A DNA stretch of 64,000 nucleotides, from the NCBI RefSeq assembly GCF_021130785.1, contig NC_060213.1:70948001-71012000 (forward strand), given 5' to 3'. Below the pieces are notes generated by a model, which was not told the DNA's origin, did not search any database, and saw only the letters and a list, made by a program, of their open reading frames with translations. The position numbers and the translations under genes are program-made. The stretch is from Homalodisca vitripennis. Its lineage: Eukaryota > Arthropoda > Insecta > Hemiptera > Cicadellidae. This document shows positions 33,801-45,187 of this stretch, in pieces. Position 1 is the first letter of the stretch; the number at the start of each line of letters is the position of its first letter.

Positions 33801-35930
33801 TCTCTTTGTACGTTACTGTGTCTAGTATAACATTAGCGTTTTCTTTGTCGGATGTAAAGATTGTTATTGTATAAACTTTAACAAGAATCGATAAAACACT
33901 GAATTCCTTATTTTAATAGGGTTTTTTTTGTGAGGAATTTTGTTCAGTAAGAGACTGCCCTCGCACAGAAATCAGTCAACCTGTTCCACAGATAGCTGGA
34001 ATGACTATGACTTGATTCTAATATCAAAATCCCATACAGACGTATGGGCCAGGGGAAAGTTGAAAAGTTTTGATAAAACAGCAGTTTCTGTTGGAAATAG
34101 TACCTTGGATAACAGATTTTATGTTGTGTATGAAATTCTATTAGTAAGGGTAATGGCATATTATTATACTAGTTAAATTGGAATAACTCTAGGCATAATA
34201 CGTATTTTCCATTGTAAATATGTAAATAACTAGAAGAACTGCTTGTTAGCCACAAGAATTATTGGTATTTAGAAAAAAGTTGCCTGATGCCGGGAAATAT
34301 ATCAAAATGCATGGCTAAGCTCAAAGAAATCTCTCCTAACAGTTGGTAATGAAATATATTCTATTTATGCCTGTGCGCTCAAAAAGTATATACAGTACAA
34401 ATTGACTCTAGATTATATTCCTAGATTATAACAAATGTTAACGAAAAAAATATTAAAAAGAGTTTATTGCCAACATTGATTATATAAAATAGTGTAGGTT
34501 TTTTAGTGTTTTCTAGTGATCGGGATTTCTGATGAAAAATGGTAAAGATGGTATATAGTATATCTCACGTATGGAAGTTCAAAAGATTTTAGTATATCAA
34601 CTCAATCACTGTCTTTATAGTAATTAGAAACAATTTAGTGTTCCATATTTAGTAAGACTTCTGGATCATAACTCTGAACTAGATAACTTTGCTATAATAT
34701 GCAATTTACTGATTAGAATGGTAAACAGTCCTAAGATTTGTGCCTTTCAAACAGATTAATACCTTCCGCTACTTTAAAAATAGTGATGTTTGTTACTGGT
34801 AAATGTATTTCTATTGCTTTTCAGGATCAAATGTCTGTTTGTATATAAAATATATACGACATAGTGCTATAATGTTACCATTTACATGTAGTAAATGTTA
34901 AATGTGGGGCTGTGCCCTTAAACGTATTTATTTAATAGTTTAAATTATATAACACAAGGTACAATGCGTTTTTTAGGTAGAGCTTAAATTTAATTAATTC
35001 GTTATTCCCCTTAAATTAATAGGGTTTAACTTTGGCTAGAAACTTCATTCTAGTAGGTTTATTTGATTTAATATTGGGCCATTATTGTACGGGCTATGAA
35101 GTTGTGTACTCAGAAGTGGAAAATATCCTCCTATCATAGTCGACGTATAACGTGCGTGTAATCTTGTATAAATTAACCACGCCAAATATAAAAATATAGC
35201 CTAATTATGTTACTATATTATGTCATCTTAAGTGATGATCTCTTATTGTAAATTTAATACATTATGTTGAAATGGTAACACCAAACTGACGATTTACCAA
35301 TAAAGTCAGTTTACTTTTTTTCTAATTTCCTTATATTTGCTCTTTTGGTAAATAAGTCACCTGAAAACCTACCTGGCATAAATAATATATTTATGACTCA
35401 TAACTGTTGAATAAGTTCACAGGTGTAAAAATTATTTAATGTTTTATGTTATATTTCCGTAGAAACAATGTATTCGAATTTTATTTATTAGACATAACTA
35501 TCCATAGCAAAACTGTCCTGGATGTGATAGAGAATTAGGAAACTTTAACGAATGGAAAGTGAAATAAGAACTTAACAAATTTACTGCCGCATCTTTTAGT
35601 AGATACCACTTTTTTAAAGGTGTTTGATTGTTATTTAATATGATTGTGGTGTCACTGTTCTTTAACAGTAAATTTCGTGCCTGGAGTGGATGACTACTAG
35701 TTTGTAAATAAATATCTACCAATACCACTGTAATGTTTTTAAAGCTAGATTGGTTTATATTTTTTATTAAAACTTAAATTAAATGAAAATTTTGGGAACG
35801 AAATATTGGGATTTAATTTTAAATTAGATTCTGAAAAGTCAGGGTAAAAACGAACATGTAATCCATTGGAAAGTTAGTACTGGTAGTTTTAAATTGTTAG
35901 GAAGGCGGTTGACAGAGATTAGAGCTTGTC
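30880..35930. other. AT-rich region without a recognisable gene
   Basis: Only short frames are present (31302-31490, 33940-34176, 35498-35728), with no family motifs. The overlapping opposite-strand frames at 33944-34176 are both unsupported. Confidence 0.5.
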
Positions 35931-35969
35931 TTGTTACGGCTATTGTTCTCCTTGTTTGATACAGCTGGA

Positions 35970-36050
35970 CCAATGAGAAAACACCGCGGATGTCCAGCAG
36001 AATTGCTTGGAGGGAGGGAGTATATAAGCGCCAACTCATAATTTTCGCCC
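35970..36050 (+). promoter_or_regulatory. Candidate RNA polymerase II promoter
   Basis: CCAAT lies at 35970-35974 and TATATAAG at 36021-36028, about 50 bases apart, in a GC-richer segment. Transcription would start near 36050. An AATAAA lies at 36697-36702. No protein frame follows. The layout (promoter and poly(A) signal 0.7 kb apart, no coding) could also be a solo LTR, but I found no paired TG..CA ends or duplication. Confidence 0.3.
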
Positions 36051-36740
36051 TTCTTTTGGTAATTTTCGTGAATTAAGTGTAATATGACAGTGCGCCGTGT
36101 TTCTAAAGTTTTTCCGCGAGGGATTTTGAGGAAAAATTTAATTCATAGAAACTACAGAGCAATCTGCATAATTAATTCTCGATGAACAATAGAGCATAAT
36201 AGTATCATACAAGTTACATTTGGTTCAAACTTGCAAGAAGAATGTATTAAAATTGAACTTTATAAACAACTTTAATTGAAATTTGGAAATTTAGTAATTT
36301 ATTAATATTTAATTGGAACTGTTTTATTGTGAATTGTTAATTGGTAATTAATGGAACTTTAATAATTGTTTGAGAGAGTTTTAATCTGAATTGCAGAGAC
36401 TTGAAAGTTAAGGTTCAACTAGTGGAAAGAGTAGTTTAATTTTATATTTTGAATTTTCAGTGAAATTAGAAGTGTATATTTTTTTTAGTTATTTCCAAGT
36501 GGTATTTGATTTTTATTTGAAAACTTTATTATTTTATTTCAGAAGAGAGCTCTGATTTTTAGTTTGATATATTTGATTAATATTTTTATTTCTTGCCAAA
36601 GGAACTTTTTAATTTACTAAAAGGTTTGTCAATTCTTTGTGGAAAATAGAGTGATGAAAATTCTGAAACGTTGAACGTATTAATTTGCCAGTTTAAAATA
36701 AATCCATTGTTTAAATTTAGATCTGTGATTTTTATTTAAG
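36051..36740 (+). other. Possible non-coding transcript or LTR-like body
   Basis: AT-rich sequence between the candidate promoter and AATAAA at 36697. It has no open frame. Whether it is transcribed cannot be judged from sequence. Confidence 0.2.
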
Positions 36741-38061
36741 ACAAACCAGACAATATTTAATAGTTTAAAAATCTAGTAATATATTTTACTGAATGTTCAC
36801 TCGGAGCTTACTAATCAAAGAATATTTTATATCGTCTTGGATGTCTCATTGATAATTCAAATATTAATATTCTGAAATATTAATATCTACAATCCAAGTC
36901 GTTATAACCACCTAAATCAATTAAATAGAGTAGGAGTTGGAAAAACTGTACGATTATATAAATCTTATCAAAAAATAAGCTGTTCATTATATTCATTAAA
37001 TTTATTCTTGTTCATTGGCGTTTAACACAACCTAAGTAGGGACTATTACTTTAGAATAGGATGCCATCAGTTGCATGATATTAGACATAATGCATTGTTT
37101 GATACCAACAAGATCTGTACTATTTTCAAATATCACTGCTGATACGCACCACGTTGAATATAGAGTCAATCACGTTGAAGTGTGGCTCATACTTTTATAC
37201 GACGGTTTCTATCTCCACACCAAATTGCGAACATGTAAACAGATAACCTTGGTTTTCTTATTGTTAGATCCGAATTATTTTCACCTATACATTTATATTA
37301 AAATATTTTGTAGATCAAATTCAATTTTCTTTTATTTTATCGCCATTGTTTTGAGGTTGTATAGCCTTGTGAAGATTGAAGATTTATGAATCATAGCACT
37401 TTTGTAAGAAATATTTGGATGTCACGGAATAGAGTTTATTTTTGACGGCGCTTGTGTACTCCATAAAAATGGTAGAGCTAGTGGCCGATGTATTTTGAAA
37501 TCCGTTCCTGTGCCAGCGATTCCATTTGCCTATGACAATTTATTATCGCTTTGAATGCGACTATAGCTTATTTATGAGACTGTGTCCTAACAGTTACTAT
37601 AAGTAATTCCACTTATACCACACGTTGAAAAAAGTAAATAAATTTTATACCTAAAGCAGATTCCATGTTACGTATACCTATACAAATTTTCATGTAAGTT
37701 GATGGTCATAAATGGATCATAATAATGGTCTGAGCGGTATACACCTATTTAAAAATAAAATTAAAAACATTTATTACATAAAAAATATATTTTTACATAC
37801 AGTGTTTGAAAATATTCCCATCCAGTGTTTGACAACAATACGCAGCCACTGCGCTGCTTGTCTTTATATGAAAGGATGCTCTATTGTGTTGGTCTAACAA
37901 CGTTGTTGTGAAATCTCCCTGTCATTTGTTATTGTACGGTTCACTTATATTTACATATTGACTTGTTAAATCCCTTTCAGGTATTGTATAGCCAAACCGA
38001 TGTACAGCAGTTTTACACTATCCCTTATGTATTTTGTGAAAAATGTAGCCAGAAATCTTAA
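36741..38061. other. AT-rich spacer
   Basis: The plus-strand frame at 37075-37389 (104 codons) is hydrophobic in its second half and matches nothing I know. I do not call it a gene. Confidence 0.5.
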
Positions 38062-38165
<104 letters not shown>

Positions 38166-38198
38166 AAAAGGCCAACATATTAATATTAATTAACTATA

Positions 38199-38219
38199 TT
38201 TCGCATTACGCTTCTTCAG
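38199..38219 (-). other. Hairpin at the 3' end of PLE fragment D
   Basis: On the minus strand CTGAAGA is followed by A, GC-GTAAT-GC and GAAA. CTGANGA, a small stem and GAAA is the order of conserved elements in hammerhead ribozymes, which have been described in Penelope-like elements. The stem is only 2 bp with an unpaired A, so self-cleavage is doubtful. Confidence 0.4.
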
Positions 38220-38299
38220 GTCAAAACAACATAACAAAACACATAAAATATTTAAAAACATACATGTAAACAGATAAATAAATTAATAAGCATAATATT

Positions 38300-39487
38300 C
38301 TTGAAATAATAAACATATGTTCAAACTGTGGGTGTAAAGATGTGATGAGTGTTCAGATGGTTTAAATTTATCGAAGATTTAATCCATAGGGAAATTTAGA
38401 TTTTGTGACAATTTGACATGCTTGTTCTAAATTTCTTAATTTTGATGTATTTGAATTATTGTTTATTGATCGTATTGGTTTTTACTGTATATAAATTTTC
38501 AAAAGATTCTTTGTGTATTTTACTATGAATGACTAATGGTTTTGATTCATCATTATGCTTAAAATCATAACGGTGACCTGTCATTCTTATTCTTAAATTA
38601 TTTGTTGTTTTAGCCAATGTAGTCTTTAGGGCATTTTTTACACTGAATTTGATATACTACATTTTTTGTATCATATGTCAAATTTTCAATAATTTTGTAT
38701 ACTTATTTAGTTGAACTACTTTCGAATTTTGATGACTCTTGTATTTGATTGCACACCATGCATCTTGATTTATTACATGGATGTGCTCCTTTAAATTTAT
38801 TTTCCACATCAGAATCAGCTGGTAATTTTGGTTTCGATATAATGTCCTTTAAGATAGGAGGTCTTTTAAAAACAATACGTGGAATACTTTTTAGAAATGA
38901 GCCTGTCAGTGGAGAATTTTGAAGAATTTTGTAAGCTACTTTAAATGTTGTTAATTTTGTAGAGACCAGGATGATATTGTGTTCTTAATTTAGGCTCATC
39001 ATAATATTTATTTTTTGACATAATTATTATTAAGGTTACTTTCATTGAGCTGTAGCTTTTTATTCAATAGCTTCTCAGGATATCCTCGTTTTAAAAAAGC
39101 ATCATATATGTTACTATAGTAATTTTTAAGATCTTCACTCTCACTGCATAATTTAGTTGCTCGTGTAGCCAAGCTTTTGGGAATTGATCTTTTTACATAT
39201 ACAGGGTGACAACTGTTGTAGTGTAGATATTGAAAAGTGTTAGTAGGTTTTACATTAATTTTGTGTTTCAAGTAACCTTTCTTGATGTAAACGTCAATAT
39301 CCAGAAATGTAACTGACTCTGTTGAAATTTTCCAAGTAAATTTTAAATTGTTATCGAAGGAGTTCAATGCGTTTAAGAAATCTAAAAGTTTTTCATTACT
39401 CTCTGTCCATAACATAAAAATGTCATCTATGTATCTAGTCCAGAATAAAGGTTTAAATGTTTGAGAATGTAAAAACATTTTGTTCAA
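38300..39487 (-). pseudogene. Penelope-like RT/GIY-YIG polyprotein, broken
   Basis: An open segment of 159 codons (39487-39008) has the catalytic RYIDDIFMLW (YIDD at residues 19-22), FLDIDVYI (61-68) and KPTNTFQYLHYNSCHP (80-95), then RGYPEKLL near 133, the standard PLE order after the palm. The methionine at 39487 is internal; RT motifs upstream are missing. After a stop, a linker follows (FKRPPILKD near 38860). The endonuclease part starts VVYQIQCKKCPKDYIG near 38660-38615, shifts frame once, and continues LRIRMTGHRYDFKH near 38600-38560, giving the Y..YIG and R...H elements of the GIY-YIG fold. Stops and at least two shifts make it non-functional. Codons are AT-rich like the surroundings. 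Confidence 0.88.
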
Positions 39488-39490
39488 ATT

Positions 39491-41671
39491 TTAAAACTAA
39501 TTTAGCACACTAGAACAAATCAAAAATGTGCTTTTTAATGACCTTTAAGACTTTGTCCCTTTTTCCAAAATGGGAGATATGGGGGATAACCCCAAAAATG
39601 TTATATGGAAAATACTAAATAAATTCCAGTCGATATGTTTATTGAATTCTCATCGTATTAACCATGAACGATTAAAAATTATATTTAAATTTTAACTTTC
39701 CTAACCATGGATTTTTAAATAGTAAGTGATATATGACTATTTCTGATAGAAAACTTTATACGTTTTCATCATATTACATCATAAAGTATTTCAAAAACAA
39801 CTATATCTTTTAATTAAAATATTGCAGAGCCGCAGGTGACTGTTATTATTTAAGAAACTCAAGGTTTATCTTTGACGTAATCTCTGTCAGACATAGAAAT
39901 TCTGAGCAGTAAATGTATAACCGCTCACACACGTCAAGTTGAATGTATACAATCATTCATGTTACTGTAAACAGTAGTCTTTCAGATAGTGGATTTCATC
40001 GTTATCAATAAAGCACGTATCCTATCGTACGTTATCGTATTAAGCACCTACTAAAGCTTGTTTAAAAGAATCATGAATATTTTTATTAAAATATATAATG
40101 TAAAATTACTTCATAAACTTTCAACATGATGTTATAATTAGACATTCAAACTTATCTTTTTAACTACGCGAAACAAAGTAACAGTGAAGTTCTTTTAAGT
40201 TAATTATAAGCCGATGATAGCAAGTGTATTACGCCCTAAGTGATTGAAACAAAACTATTTGTGTTTTTTAAAGAATATTTGAACAATTCCTTCGTACAGT
40301 ATATTACACGGGAACATTAAACTGTAGTGATTGCCAAGAAGCAATGAGTAGTTCAGCATCTTTGATACAGACTTTGAGGATAAAATATACAATACACCAC
40401 ATTATTGTAAAAACCACTTAAGTTCAAAACCTTTTTGTTTGGTATTAAATTTAAGTGAACTTTACTATTGTTGTAAAGTAATAGAAATCATCGTGAAGAT
40501 GTTTAAATGTATAACACTACAATTCACAACATTTTGGACACATAGTGAGGCGGAAATACTGCTGAATTGTAAGAATAAATAAATTACATGGTATTGTTCC
40601 ATAATCCTGTGGCGAGTCGAAAAAATAATTGAGTTATTATAGGCTGAAATATTGAAATCAAACTCCATCATAGACCGAAACATGTCGGACAGTAATTTTA
40701 CATTTTGTATTTATATGATTAATTGGCAACATTTTTATATTTTGAAAGTGCGTTGAAAATGTATAAATTTTGCAGTTTTTATTGCTGATGGCAGTAGTGG
40801 AAAGCAAAGAATTCAAAACATTACTCTAACACTCAAGCTTATAAACAAAAATGTCAAGGTGTGAAAATAAGGTAATTGAAATTTGTTTCCTTAGGCGATT
40901 TGGGATTGTATATTTACAGAAGATGAAAGAATAGAAACAGAGGGACCAGAAAAAAGCATTTTTTCTACAAACTATCTGCTCTATCATTACAATTCGAGGA
41001 AACTCGTGACCACATTGAGCACGTTGCTATTGAAAATATTATCACAAAGCTTCTTACCAAAGTGCAATTGGTTTTTTTGGGAGAAAACCAAAGAGAGGTC
41101 CGTTTCTTTACTGAGGTTAGACTCAAAACTGATTTTTTATTCTAATCTGAAATAATTCCTTGACCTAACCAGTGAAATGGGATGGTATAGTGAACATATA
41201 TTGGATATAATTATACATTATTATTTATTACTGTATACTAAGGGAAAGTCCATGAAGTATGCATTGATTTCATTTTTGTGAATTAAATTCATTGTAAATG
41301 TTCACTATATATTTAGACAGTTAAAAGTTCTTGTCCTTGTTTGAGTGTAAAAGCAGTTTTATTCTTCAAAGTGTTTTAGTAAATTACACTTTCAACTGTA
41401 CAATATTTTATTAACATACTATGTGAGCCGAGGCATTAGATGTGGCTATCAAAATTTTTTATAATTATAGTTCACTGTATAGCTAACATTAACAACCCTC
41501 ATATACTATATTCTAGGTTTTAAAAGTTCTTAAATTCAATAAATTGTAATTATTTATTGTTAACAGAGTTTATGGGAAAAAATTACATTTGATCTAAAGC
41601 AAATTTCTTTGTAAGTAATTTTTAATTCTCTCACAATAACTCAGGTAATTCGATATTACATTGTTATTACT
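39491..41671. other. AT-rich stretch, weak coding-like segment
   Basis: No gene can be assigned. Between about 40972 and 41142 one plus-strand frame reads FEETRDHIEHVAIENIITKL and onward without a stop, vaguely like a retrotransposon gag region, but it is short and isolated. A pyrimidine-rich TTCCTTAG lies near 40893. I give it no function. Confidence 0.35.
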
Positions 41672-43003
41672 AACTAGCTGTTACCCGCGGCTTCGCACGC
41701 AATGTTTAGATCCGAAGTCCTTATAAAAAAGCAATTATGATGGGAATCCTACAAACATTTTAAAACGTAAGTAGGCATACATTAGGTAGATATTATTTTA
41801 AGTTCATGGTACATAGTATCAGAAATTAACTTAATTATTATATCATGTTTGGCACGTGTAGGAGCATTTTCTGGTTCTAATTAATTATATACATAACATC
41901 ATCACAGCTGAATCTGCCTTGTCATCTCGATCAAGAAAACACAAATCTCGGATCACACAGGTCTCGGATACTTACTTCGGGTCAAAAAGCTAAGGTCTAA
42001 GATATTTCCAGTACCATTAGTAGAGTTTACATTGTTGCTCTGACGAAGAAAATGTATATATACTTACGTAGGACCGAGATGCCTACTTCGGTTAAAAAAT
42101 GCCTACTTAAGACCGTTTAAATTCACTTACCTACTATGTCACAGTTTAGCTTGCCACATTGCCTCGATGAAAATACTATATAATGTTTGATTATCTAGTT
42201 CTCTGAAATCTATTTTGGTAAAAAATCGTGTTGACATAGTTGAGTATGCCTTGTTCTGATGAAGAAAATACACACATAAGTAGGACTGAAAACCCTATTA
42301 CGTCCTAAGGGGAAGACCTACCTAACTTCTTATGTACTTTCGGTATAAGAGGAAAATCCTTATTAAGGTTATGCAACATTCCAAAATAATCGTTATTTAA
42401 GTTTAGCGTACACGTGTTTTTTTTGGATTGTAGCAGGGAAAGAATGAATCGTTGAGGCATGTTAGTATTCATTTCTCTGTTTTTCCATAAGCCATTGTTA
42501 AAAATGCAATATCATAATGTCAAGGAAGCCCAACAGTTTAAAGTAAACTTATGTGAAAACATTCATAACTTTGTTCATTATGGTTAGTTTTATAATAGCA
42601 TTTAAGGCATTAGATGATTATAATTCGTCACTGGCGCAATCTGGAGTAAAATGTATATATTAATGTTTTATTTACTATCTACATTACACTACCGATCAAG
42701 CACTGTTTAATTATTATTGATAAAATTTAAATAGAAATAGATGTTTCAGTAAGTTTGTCGAACTATATATGCCAAACAGCTGTTTAGTGCCAATTCGATT
42801 TGAATTATGAAACGTAAAAAACTACAATTTTTTCTGAATTCCAAAATATTCCAGGGAACTTTTCTTAAACATTTCTTCATAAAAAAACCTTCCTCGGGAT
42901 TTCTATGGACATTTTACAAAAAGAATTAACCGAATTGGTCCAGCCGTTCTCGAAATTTGCGCTTACCAACACATTTTACGATTCATTTTTATTTATAAGA
43001 TTA
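41672..43003 (+). repeat. Old dispersed repeat with insect-type end motifs
   Basis: It begins AACTAGCTGTTACCCGCGGC at 41672, a motif I recognise as recurrent at the edge of dispersed repeats in arthropod genomes. It ends with AACCGAATTGGTCCAGCCGT near 42928 and CATTTTTATTTATAAGATTA at the boundary, another recurrent repeat-end motif. Between them are short internal repetitions of CTACTTCGG-type words (41960-42110) and the block shared with 7866-7954. No coding is visible. The family is unnamed here; a non-autonomous retroposon is likely. Confidence 0.5.
42618..42709 (+). repeat. Dispersed repeat block, copy 2
   Basis: Partner of 7866-7954, in the same orientation; lies inside the repeat at 41672-43003. 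Confidence 0.65.
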
Positions 43004-43953
43004 AAATGCATGGTAAAGTAAATTACAGTAAGGTAGTGTCTTATTTTACCAGGTGAAGAGTTAGGGTTAAGAAGCCTCTTTAACCCACTAAAGATGTGAG
43101 ATTTGCCAGAAGAATATTATAGAGTTTTAAAAGACCTTGATACTGTATAGGAGTGTACTTAATATCGTACTTAGTATAATATTATCAATAATATATTATT
43201 AAATGTACATTTAAGTATGTTCTAAATGATTTCTAATTTTTCTTATAGCTTGTTACGCATATTCGATACAAGCAATCAAAGTTTAATTAGTGGCTTCAAG
43301 AAATCATATAAATATAAATGTCGGTCTATGAAATACATTGTTGGTTTTATGAAAGTGTGATGTTACAAACTGCTTAAGACCTTTGCCCAGTTGATGGGCT
43401 TTTATGATCACAAATCATATCAATTCCAAACAAGAAACATCTCTAGTAATGTAAAGGAAGAAATTGTAGCAGATACAATTCAACTCGGAAGTACACTAAG
43501 GAATGTAATTAAATTCCTTCAGGGACGTATTTCTGTCCTCTGATATTCTGATAAATACTTTATTTTCACTGTTTGTAAACATTGTTAATTTTCACTTAGT
43601 GAAATCCGTTTTATAATCATATAAAAAAATCTTATTTGAGTAACAATTTTGATAAAGCAGTTTAATTTGATAATAAACGGCATAACAATTTATTTATTTA
43701 AGGCATGCTTACTCAATCGAACCGTACCGATAAAATATGAATGAAATAAAAGTTAAACTAAAGCTGAAAACAAATTATTTTAATCGCTAGTAATGACACA
43801 AGATAATATTTTGTCATTTTCTGCTCTCGAAGAGGCACATGAAATATAACTAGTATTATACTAGCATATATAAACATCATGTATAACAATAGTGGAAAAT
43901 AATATTATTATTAATATAATATCCACTGATCATTGGCTTAGTATTTTATTATT

Positions 43954-43957
<4 letters not shown>
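43004..43957. other. AT-rich spacer
   Basis: Nothing recognised. Confidence 0.5.

Positions 43958-44025
<68 letters not shown>
43958..44025. repeat. Poly(A) tract of 68 bases
   Basis: An uninterrupted A run. No retroposon body is recognisable on the 5' side, so it may be a simple repeat or an inflated homopolymer. Confidence 0.95.
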
Positions 44026-44026
<1 letters not shown>

Positions 44027-44112
44027 AAGGAATGAAAATATTTAGAATTAAAAACATTTTCAATATTCCTTGATTCATATAACATTAATATGCTTACGTA
44101 AAAATGCAACCG

Positions 44113-44226
44113 TATAACTTAAATTTAAGTTAAGTTATACAAGATTAAGATTAAGAACAGTTTATAAGTTATACAAGTAGTTATTAAGTAATTATTAAGT
44201 TATTAAGTTATACAAGTTTAAGATTA
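44113..44226. repeat. Short imperfect AT-rich repeats
   Basis: AAGTTATACAAG recurs three times (near 44133, 44167 and 44206), with TTAAGATTA-type words between. GTATAACTTAA at 44112 pairs with TTAAGTTATAC at 44130, making a small stem. Confidence 0.6.
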
Positions 44227-45087
44227 GGACAATTTTTTTTAACTATGTTTCAGGATTCTATATGCTTCAAAAAAAATACATTTTAGATTTTTGAGAAGGT
44301 CGGTAAATTTTAACACTAAATATCCCTACATTTGTACACGTAAAAGACTTTTCAGATTTAGAAAACATTAAAGTCTATACATAATTTAACTGTGGAACAT
44401 ATGTCACCATGTTTTATGATAAAACACCATATTGATATTGGTTTTTTACCAAATTTTTTTATTTTCGTTGCAGTTATGGTTAATACAAGGCCAACAGTGT
44501 TCACTTATGTCGACCAAAATCACATGAAGTAAAACACCATCAAGGAACACGATGTTGTTCAAATTAAATGGAGTCAAATTAACTACTATATAAGGTTAAA
44601 AAATTTAATATCTATATGTTAGCTTTTTAATATATAGTTTGGTAATATAAAGCAAAGATACAGACAGACATACAAACATATATTTAAGCCCCTACCCCCA
44701 AGTAATTGGCTTAGCTAACTCACCTTATATACCGTAACAGGTTAGTCAATCCATTAGTGTTAACAACTTACAATTTTGTGGGTAATAATATAATATTGTT
44801 AAAATCTATGTTTATGTAATGAATATAGGCTACGCGTTTTAAATATATTTTTAGCAGGTTTCACCTCTAAAATCCTATTTATTAAAATATTTGTGCAATG
44901 CTCAATTAAAATATATATTTTACCATTTGTAAATGATAAATAATGACACATAATTATTCTTATCCAGATAATAAAGGTGTTTGCTTGCAAAGGGGTTTTA
45001 CGAAACATTGAGTGATAAAATGTTATTATATATCCGTACCACGGGAACGTAAGTTCAAAACGTGCGGGCTCCTCAGGGGGGGTTTGT
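44227..45087. other. AT-rich spacer
   Basis: No gene. The minus-strand frame at 44799-45224 is an artefact of the C-rich repeat to its right. Confidence 0.55.
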
Positions 45088-45187
45088 CCCCCCCCCCCAC
45101 CCCCCCCCCCCCCCACCCCCCCCCCCCCCCACCCCCCCCCCCCCCCACCCCCCCCCCCCCCCACCCCCCCCCCCCCCCACCCCCCCA
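45088..45187. repeat. Exact 16-base repeat of C15A
   Basis: Single A bases at 45099, 45115, 45131, 45147, 45163 and 45179 are spaced exactly 16 apart in an otherwise pure C run. It gives spurious poly-glycine and poly-proline frames. It is flanked by further G and C runs, which suggests a sequencing artefact at least in part. Confidence 0.9.

Noticed and set aside
33940..34176. Overlapping plus and minus frames of 70-78 codons
   Set aside because: Neither shows motifs; opposite-strand overlap is expected by chance.
37075..37389. 104-codon plus-strand frame
   Set aside because: Hydrophobic AT-driven tail, no recognisable domain, no splice or promoter support.
43070..43095. TTAACCC motif as a second piggyBac-type end
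   Set aside because: The sequence after TTAACCC differs from that at 28250, and no inverted partner was seen.
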